Source of the DNA: TMED109 sp015660425
Lineage (GTDB): Bacteria > Pseudomonadota > Alphaproteobacteria > TMED109
Direction of reading: 5' to 3'
DNA length: 11,851 nt
NCBI GenBank assembly: GCA_029936295.1
Contig: JAPYTH010000036.1
Span: 1 to 11,851, forward strand
Part shown: positions 7,062-11,851 of the stretch, piece by piece
Position numbering within the stretch: position 1 is the stretch's first letter
Layout: every line of letters starts with the position of its first letter
Notes under the pieces: model-generated
The model's database searches: none
What the model was told of the DNA's origin: nothing
What the model saw: the letters and a program-made list of their open reading frames with translations, nothing else
Position numbers and translations under genes: made by a program

Positions 7062-7454
7062 TTAATAATCCTTATAAGATTTTTCTTCTACTAAACTTGA
7101 ATTTAAAAGTACGTTTATTTCTAGTTTAATTTTTGACCTCTTGTCATTGGTAAAATATACAGACCTTGCTAATTCAATAAACTTTTCATGAAAATTTTTA
7201 TCCCGTTCACAATCACGTATATCATCTTCTATTTTCCATAGAGTTAAATTTATATCTTTCAATTTACTCTTTAAAACCTCAACACCTTCTACTTTTGAAA
7301 TATTCTCATTATAGATTTTCATTAATACGTCATACTCATGATTAATGTTATTTAATTTATTAATATCTTGAATAAATTCTTTTTTTATTTCTAGAATAGT
7401 TATTTTATCGACAAGTTCTCCAGGTGAAATTGGAACATTTATTTGATCTGACAT
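7062..7454 (-). CDS. DUF6165 family protein of unknown function
   Basis: This 130-residue protein matches what I remember of DUF6165: an N-terminal VPISPGELVDKITILEIKK (7-25), a central helical part with LWKIEDDIRDCE (72-83), FIELARSVYFTNDKRSKIK (91-109), and a C-terminal LVEEKSYKDY. It has no signal peptide or membrane segment, is mostly helical, and is likely cytoplasmic. The family has no biochemical function known to me but often sits among lipopolysaccharide and glycosyltransferase genes, as here. A Shine-Dalgarno GAAGGT lies 7 bases before the ATG. It appears to be first in a two-gene unit with the GmhB-like phosphatase and is divergent from the GT9 gene across a 92-base gap. A role in surface polysaccharide assembly is inferred from context only. 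Confidence 0.85.
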   Translation of the reverse strand: MSDQINVPISPGELVDKITILEIKKEFIQDINKLNNINHEYDVLMKIYNENISKVEGVEVLKSKLKDINLTLWKIEDDIRDCERDKNFHEKFIELARSVYFTNDKRSKIKLEINVLLNSSLVEEKSYKDY

Positions 7455-7516
7455 TCATAATACCTTCTAATATAGTTAATAATGAATAAAAAAGATTTCC
7501 TTAAAATGGTTTATAT

Positions 7517-7522
7517 TATAAT
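7517..7522 (+). promoter_or_regulatory. Candidate -10 box of the GT9 gene
   Basis: A perfect TATAAT lies in the 92-base divergent gap, 24 bases before the ATG of the glycosyltransferase gene. An AAGGT ribosome site follows at 7533-7537. No good -35 box is seen (TTTCCT at 7496-7501 is poor). Confidence 0.35.
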
Positions 7523-7546
7523 CATATACAAAAAGGTAGAAATTAT

Positions 7547-8548
7547 ATGAAAAAATCATATAAAAATATATTAGTCTATTCTGGAGGTGAGGCAATAGGC
7601 GATGCTCTGTATAAATTAAATTTTATACAAAACTTAAGACACAATTTTCCTCATAGTAATATTACATGGCTTGCTGGCCAGGGAGATACAGAATACTCCA
7701 AGACATTAAAACCTATAATAAAAAAATTAATTGATAAAGTAATAGATGATACAAAAATTGGATATAAACCATTATCTGAGTTTTTTAAAGCTAGTCCAAT
7801 AAAAGAAAAATATGATGTTATAATTGATACACAAACTGTAGTCCTACCAACATTAATTCTAAAAAAAATTAAACATAGTGTATTTATATCCGCAACAGCT
7901 AAGTGGATTTTTTCTGATTTTAAACCAAATAATTTTTCTATAAAATTTTTATCTCTTAATGAAAGATTAAATCTATTTATTCAATTACTCAAAAATGGAA
8001 AAATGAAATATTTTAAAGATGATATTATTTTAGAAAATAAATATACTATATTAGCTAATCAACTTTTACCTGAAGGAAATATTTACATTGGCCTATCTCC
8101 TGGAGCTGGCGATAAAAATAAAATATGGCCATTAAATAATTTTATTAAAATAGCCCAAATGCAAATAATTAAAAAAAGAATTCCTGTATTTTTTTTAGGT
8201 CCAGCTGAGAAAGATCTATTAAAACTAATTAAAAGAAATGTTCCTGAAGCTATTTTTCCTGAATGGTCTGATACAGCAATTAATAGTGGAATTAAAGGAC
8301 CAATTTTAGTTATAGCATTAGCTATGAAACTTAAAATTGCAATTGCCAATGATTCTGGGACAGGTCATATGTTTGCTTTATCTGGCACCAATTTGATTTC
8401 TCTATTTAGCAAACATAATGCTAGCAAATATGCTCCTAATGCAAAAAAACTTTCTATTATTGATTCTAAAAAATGGGGAGGTACTGATCCAAATTTAATA
8501 CCCATCACAGAAGTTGAAAAAGAAATTGAAAACCTAATGGGATCTTAA
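7547..8548 (+). CDS. Glycosyltransferase family 9 (heptosyltransferase-like)
   Basis: GT9 enzymes transfer heptose from ADP-heptose to the growing lipopolysaccharide core on the cytoplasmic face of the inner membrane. The 333-residue protein has two Rossmann-like halves. The N-terminal one starts with SGGEAIGDAL (12-21), where Asp19 corresponds to the conserved GD motif of heptosyltransferases. The C-terminal one has GLSPGAGDKNKIWPL (182-196) and the donor-binding NDSGTGHMFALSG (268-280). There is no signal peptide or membrane segment. The ATG has a Shine-Dalgarno AAGGT with a 9-base spacer. The stop overlaps the convergent oxygenase stop by 4 bases. Nearby DUF6165 and GmhB-like genes fit an LPS-core role, but donor and acceptor cannot be read from the sequence. 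Confidence 0.85.
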   Translation: MKKSYKNILVYSGGEAIGDALYKLNFIQNLRHNFPHSNITWLAGQGDTEYSKTLKPIIKKLIDKVIDDTKIGYKPLSEFFKASPIKEKYDVIIDTQTVVLPTLILKKIKHSVFISATAKWIFSDFKPNNFSIKFLSLNERLNLFIQLLKNGKMKYFKDDIILENKYTILANQLLPEGNIYIGLSPGAGDKNKIWPLNNFIKIAQMQIIKKRIPVFFLGPAEKDLLKLIKRNVPEAIFPEWSDTAINSGIKGPILVIALAMKLKIAIANDSGTGHMFALSGTNLISLFSKHNASKYAPNAKKLSIIDSKKWGGTDPNLIPITEVEKEIENLMGS

Positions 8549-9675
8549 ATACTCATATCTAATAAATTATAATCTTTAATTTCATTTTTTGCACTATTAT
8601 TCCACATATATTTTTTACCTTTTAATGGTTTATAATTATAAGGAATTTCATTGACATATTTTTGAGTTCTTGCATTTATAGCGTAAGGAATTAACCTGGA
8701 TCTTTTTCTTATATGTTCTTCATCATAAATTTTTGGTTTTGCATGAAAACCTCCTCCCTGTATATTTAATACTGAAGATTTTTTATGAAAACCAAAATTT
8801 ACGGTTACGCGCCAATCAGAACTTGTATTAGCAAAAGACCCATGTAAAACCTGTCTATTAGTTATTGCTACATCTCCTGCATTACATACTATTGGAACTG
8901 CATTAGGCAGCCTTACAGTTCCTGCATCAGATACAAGTTTTTTTATATCAAGCTTTCCTAATTTATGTGTACCAGGTACAATCCATACTCCATTTGCAGC
9001 CGTGCTACCATATAGTTGTGCCATAAAGTTAAAACCATGACAGAATTGATCCCATATTGGACTATTCCAATGTGTAGTTCCATCTTGATGCCACGCAACA
9101 GATGCACCTAAACCTGGTTCTTTTATAAACAAGGCATCTGTAAATGGTACAAAATCTTCGCCGTTTATACTCTCTGCAACTTTTAATAATAAAGGATGTG
9201 CATAAGCTCTAAGATATGCTTCTGAAAACTGTAATGCTCCTAGCATTAGATACATTATTTCTTTAGGAACTCCCTTTTCAGGATCAGGTTCTTCCATTTT
9301 AACTGGGTGGCGTCCATTTGCCAGCTTAGTACCACCAAATGGATCTCCTAATGGTTTAGACCAATATAAATTATGAGCTTTACAATCTGAGCTTAAGGCA
9401 GGTCTTCCTTTTTTGTCTAATTTAGACAATTTATTTTTAGGAATCCTATCCAAAATATCTATTAAATCATTTTCAATATCTAATAGTTCTGACTTTTCAT
9501 AAACATTCTCAAATATATAAAAACCATTTTCTGTATATGAGGACAAAATATCCTTATGCAAATTACCATCTTTATTAAATTTTATAGGGCCACGATTATT
9601 TAAACTTAAAGCAAGCTTCTCTCCTTCTTTTAGGTAATTATGCATATCTTCATTATTATGTTTATTTTCTTTCAT
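8545..9675 (-). CDS. Phytanoyl-CoA dioxygenase (PhyH) family Fe(II)/2-oxoglutarate oxygenase
   Basis: A non-haem iron, 2-oxoglutarate-dependent oxygenase of 376 residues. The iron triad is visible: His196 and Asp198 in AWHQDGTTHW, and distal His278 in RQVLHGSFANTS. Arg289 in DWRVTVNFGFH is the likely 2-oxoglutarate carboxylate ligand. The double-stranded beta-helix core spans about residues 170-300, with an N-terminal helical part and a C-terminal extension of about 75 residues. There is no signal peptide, so it is cytoplasmic. The true substrate is unknown; family members hydroxylate fatty acyl-CoAs, ectoine, alkaloids, halogenation substrates or phosphonates. The start has no clear Shine-Dalgarno, and ATG at codon 11 is an alternative. 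A strong terminator 40 bases upstream separates it from transcription coming from the right. Confidence 0.88.
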   Translation of the reverse strand: MKENKHNNEDMHNYLKEGEKLALSLNNRGPIKFNKDGNLHKDILSSYTENGFYIFENVYEKSELLDIENDLIDILDRIPKNKLSKLDKKGRPALSSDCKAHNLYWSKPLGDPFGGTKLANGRHPVKMEEPDPEKGVPKEIMYLMLGALQFSEAYLRAYAHPLLLKVAESINGEDFVPFTDALFIKEPGLGASVAWHQDGTTHWNSPIWDQFCHGFNFMAQLYGSTAANGVWIVPGTHKLGKLDIKKLVSDAGTVRLPNAVPIVCNAGDVAITNRQVLHGSFANTSSDWRVTVNFGFHKKSSVLNIQGGGFHAKPKIYDEEHIRKRSRLIPYAINARTQKYVNEIPYNYKPLKGKKYMWNNSAKNEIKDYNLLDMSI

Positions 9676-9714
9676 AAATTAATACTAACAAAATAATATG
9701 TTAATTTAAATAAT

Positions 9715-9748
9715 AAAAAAAAGACTCTTAAAATTAAGAGTCTTTTTT
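9715..9748 (-). terminator. Strong hairpin terminator, symmetrical
   Basis: GACTCTTAA (9723-9731) pairs perfectly with TTAAGAGTC (9734-9742) around a 2-base loop. It is flanked by eight A on the left (9715-9722) and six T on the right (9743-9748), so it can terminate in either direction. On the + strand nothing upstream needs ending, because the oxygenase gene runs the other way. On the - strand it would end a transcript begun between 9750 and 10020, before the oxygenase gene. This is the main reason to propose a - strand RNA here. Confidence 0.75.
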
Positions 9749-9947
9749 ATAATAACTAATCTTTGTATTTATTTTAGTAAGAATCTTCCAAAGCCTAAAT
9801 AAAGCCTCTAGCGAATTCATAAGTAAGCTTTAAAGCATTACCATATAGGAATGATACCCTAGAACCCTAGCGTGAAATCTGAATCAATTGTTAAGCTCAT
9901 TGATCAATCGGTAATAGTGGAGTAGTTTCCTTCGACAGGGTTTTTTC
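9715..9947 (-). ncRNA. Candidate small RNA with 6S-like architecture
   Basis: Between the oxygenase and fhs there is no coding frame but a long fold. The closing stem pairs 9801-9807 with 9937-9943 (one G-G mismatch) and, after a small internal loop, 9812-9815 with 9931-9934. A central bubble follows (9816-9836 against 9916-9930), then a terminal stem 9837-9842/9910-9915 with an apical hairpin 9884-9888/9899-9903. This closing stem, bubble, terminal stem order is the 6S RNA layout. Read on the - strand, the 3' side of the bubble holds the self-pairing GCTTTAAAGC and the transcript ends at the 9715-9748 terminator. In several bacteria 6S RNA lies next to a folate one-carbon gene, and fhs is the neighbour. 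I recognise no primary-sequence signature of 6S, the strand is not certain, and no clear promoter is seen. Confidence 0.4.
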
Positions 9948-10030
9948 TACAAAAATCAAAAAAATCTCTACTAAAATTGCGTAAATTATTGTAATTTTTA
10001 ATTTATGAAAAAATTAAATTGTAGGGTAAA

Positions 10031-11716
10031 ATGGATAATTTGAATTCAGATATTGAAATTGCTAGAAATGCTAAACTTCTATCTATCAAAGAAGTATTAA
10101 AAGGAATAGGAGTAGATGAAGAAAAAAACTGTTACAGTCCTATTGGTAATTATATAGCCAAATTAGATTTAAATTATATTGATAGTTTAGAAAACAAAGA
10201 TAGTAATTTAATTTTAGTAACAGCCATAACACCTACACCGGCTGGGGAAGGTAAAACAACAACGTCTATTGGTCTATGTGATGGATTAAATAAAATAGGT
10301 AAAAAAACAATAGTTTGCTTGAGAGAGCCAAGCTTGGGGCCTTCTTTTGGAATGAAAGGTGGGGCTGCAGGAGGAGGTAACGCACAAGTATTACCTATGG
10401 AGCAAATTAATCTTCATTTTACAGGTGACTTCCATGCAATAACTACAGCTCATAATCTATTAGCGGCAATGATAGATAATCATATTTATTGGGGAAATAA
10501 ATTAAATATTGATATTAGAAGAATTGTTTGGAGAAGAGTCGTAGATTTAAATGATAGGGCATTACGTGCAATAAATGTTAATTTAGGCGGAATTGGTAAT
10601 GGTTTTCCTAGAGAAGATGGTTTTGATATTACTGTTGCTTCAGAAATAATGGCAATATTTTGTTTATCAAAAAATCTTAAGGACTTAGAGAAAAAGATTG
10701 GAAATATAACTATAGCATATACTAAAGATAAAAAAGCCGTATATGCTAAAGATTTAAAGGCTCATAAACCTATGACAGCATTGTTAAAAGATGCAATAAA
10801 ACCTAATGTAGTTCAAACAATAGAAAACAACGCTGCTATTATACATGGAGGACCTTTTGCAAATATAGCACATGGATGTAATTCTATAATTGCTACTAAA
10901 GCAGCATTAAAATTATCTGATTTTGTAGTTACTGAAGCAGGATTTGGAGCCGACTTAGGAGCTGAAAAATTTATAAATATTAAATGCAGAAAAGCTGATA
11001 TAAAACCTAAGTGTGCTGTATTAGTGACTACTATTAGAGCATTAAAGATGCATGGAGGAAAAGATAAAAATAATTTAATAGCAGAGGATATAGATGCTCT
11101 AAGTAAAGGCTTACCAAATTTAGAAAGGCATATTAAAAATATAGAAAAATTTGGGTTAAAAGTAATAGTTGCCATAAATCATTTTAATACAGATACAAAT
11201 AAAGAAATTAGTTTTATTGAAAATTATTGCTCCGATCTAGGAGTTAAAGTGAGTGTATGTAAGCATTGGCAAAAAGGGGGAGACGGAACTATTGATTTAG
11301 CTAATAAAGTGGTGGAATTATGTGAAGCAGAAAATTTTAAAGATTTTAAATTTTTATATTCAAATGAAATAAGTTTATGGAAAAAAATAGAAAAAATTGC
11401 TATAGAAATTTATGGAGCAAAAGAAGTAATAGCAGATACAAAAATTCGTGACCAACTTAAAAAGATACAAGAAGATGGTTATTCTGATTTACCTATATGT
11501 ATAGCAAAGACTCAATATAGTTTTTCTACTGATCCCAACCTAAAAGGGGCTCCTACAGAACATACTCTTCCTGTAAGGGAAATAAGACTATCTAGTGGTG
11601 CGGAATTTATTGTTGTTATATGTGGTTCTATTATGACTATGCCAGGGTTGCCCAAAAAACCTGCTGCGGAGTTAATACAATTAAATGACCATGGAGAGAT
11701 AGAGGGTTTATTTTAG
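10031..11716 (+). CDS. fhs: Formate-tetrahydrofolate ligase (10-formyl-THF synthetase)
   Basis: This enzyme makes 10-formyl-THF from formate, THF and ATP, or runs in reverse to release formate and ATP, in cytoplasmic one-carbon metabolism. The 561-residue length is standard. The P-loop is TPTPAGEGKTTTSIGL (67-82), followed by REPSLGPSFGMKGGAAGGG (98-116), HFTGDFHAITTAHNLLAA (129-146), NLGGIGNGFPREDGFDIT (184-201), TEAGFGADLGAEKF and the C-terminal IMTMPGLPKKPAAE. The start has AGGG 4 bases before the ATG, a short but usable spacing. No folD or purU partner is in the window. In SAR11-type bacteria Fhs helps oxidise methyl groups from betaine, DMSP or methylamines and yields energy; applying that here is inference. 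No good terminator follows. Confidence 0.98.
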   Translation: MDNLNSDIEIARNAKLLSIKEVLKGIGVDEEKNCYSPIGNYIAKLDLNYIDSLENKDSNLILVTAITPTPAGEGKTTTSIGLCDGLNKIGKKTIVCLREPSLGPSFGMKGGAAGGGNAQVLPMEQINLHFTGDFHAITTAHNLLAAMIDNHIYWGNKLNIDIRRIVWRRVVDLNDRALRAINVNLGGIGNGFPREDGFDITVASEIMAIFCLSKNLKDLEKKIGNITIAYTKDKKAVYAKDLKAHKPMTALLKDAIKPNVVQTIENNAAIIHGGPFANIAHGCNSIIATKAALKLSDFVVTEAGFGADLGAEKFINIKCRKADIKPKCAVLVTTIRALKMHGGKDKNNLIAEDIDALSKGLPNLERHIKNIEKFGLKVIVAINHFNTDTNKEISFIENYCSDLGVKVSVCKHWQKGGDGTIDLANKVVELCEAENFKDFKFLYSNEISLWKKIEKIAIEIYGAKEVIADTKIRDQLKKIQEDGYSDLPICIAKTQYSFSTDPNLKGAPTEHTLPVREIRLSSGAEFIVVICGSIMTMPGLPKKPAAELIQLNDHGEIEGLF

Positions 11717-11718
11717 TA

Positions 11719-11755
11719 AGGTTGTTTTTATTAATTAAAAAAATTAATTATACCT
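11719..11755 (+). terminator. Weak AT-rich hairpin after fhs
   Basis: AGGT/ACCT (11719-11722 with 11752-11755) and ATTAATT/AATTAAT (11730-11736 with 11742-11748) could fold just after the fhs stop. The stem is almost all A-T and no T run follows, so it is a poor terminator candidate. The rest of the window to 11851 shows no gene. Confidence 0.15.
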
Positions 11756-11851
11756 CAAACATACTTTACTACTGTCGAGTAACCCATTAATATTAAATAT
11801 AATCCGAGGGAATTATAAAACTATAGACAATATTATATAAGAACTATTAAT

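Noticed and set aside
8083..8349. Open - strand frame inside the GT9 gene
   Set aside because: Antisense shadow of conserved GT9 motifs.
9857..9870. Tandem CCCTAG repeat
   Set aside because: Only two 6-base copies; too short to call a repeat element, and it falls inside the candidate RNA fold.
9916..9946. TTCGACAGGG, resembling the tmRNA 5' signature
   Set aside because: There is no matching acceptor stem, no T-loop upstream or downstream, and no tag reading frame before fhs begins, so a split tmRNA is not supported.
10813..11175. Open - strand frame inside fhs
   Set aside because: Antisense shadow of conserved fhs sequence.

Overview
The window is AT-rich chromosomal DNA in which nearly all protein genes are ordinary bacterial housekeeping or envelope genes. 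The block slt / dapA / smpB, a family 5-type uracil-DNA glycosylase, formate-tetrahydrofolate ligase and a DUF6165 protein, together with the very low GC, suggest a marine, low-GC alphaproteobacterium (SAR11-like or another reduced clade). This placement is an inference from gene content and composition; no rRNA gene is present to confirm it.

Layout. Positions 40-714 (+) hold a uracil-DNA glycosylase. From 715 to about 1445 no intact conserved gene is visible. This stretch has a chain of inverted repeats on the + strand ending in a terminator-like hairpin (about 1019-1060), and scraps of protein-like reading frame on the - strand (best piece 1151-1324). From 3385 down to 1446 (-) runs the unit dapA, smpB and a secreted glutathione peroxidase-like protein. 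Divergent from it (+) are a large soluble lytic transglycosylase (3446-5452) and a threonine/serine dehydratase (5455-6432), only 2 bases apart. Convergent with these (-) is a two-gene unit, a DUF6165 protein and a GmhB-like HAD phosphatase (7454-6412). A GT9 heptosyltransferase-like gene (7547-8548, +) diverges from this unit, and its stop overlaps that of a phytanoyl-CoA-dioxygenase-like oxygenase (9675-8545, -). Between the oxygenase and fhs (10031-11716, +) lies about 350 bases of non-coding DNA. It holds a strong hairpin terminator and a fold with closing stem, central bubble and terminal stem, probably a small RNA on the - strand with 6S-like architecture.

How the genes work together. 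dapA feeds the lysine/diaminopimelate branch of wall synthesis, and Slt cleaves peptidoglycan. GmhB, the GT9 enzyme and DUF6165 point to lipopolysaccharide core assembly. The peroxidase is probably exported and handles peroxides in the envelope. SmpB rescues stalled ribosomes with tmRNA, which is not recognisable in this window. Fhs interconverts formate and 10-formyl-THF, a route marine low-GC alphaproteobacteria use to oxidise methyl compounds. No mobile element, CRISPR array, tRNA or rRNA was found. The least explained parts are the two structured non-coding regions (about 650-1060 and 9715-9947).
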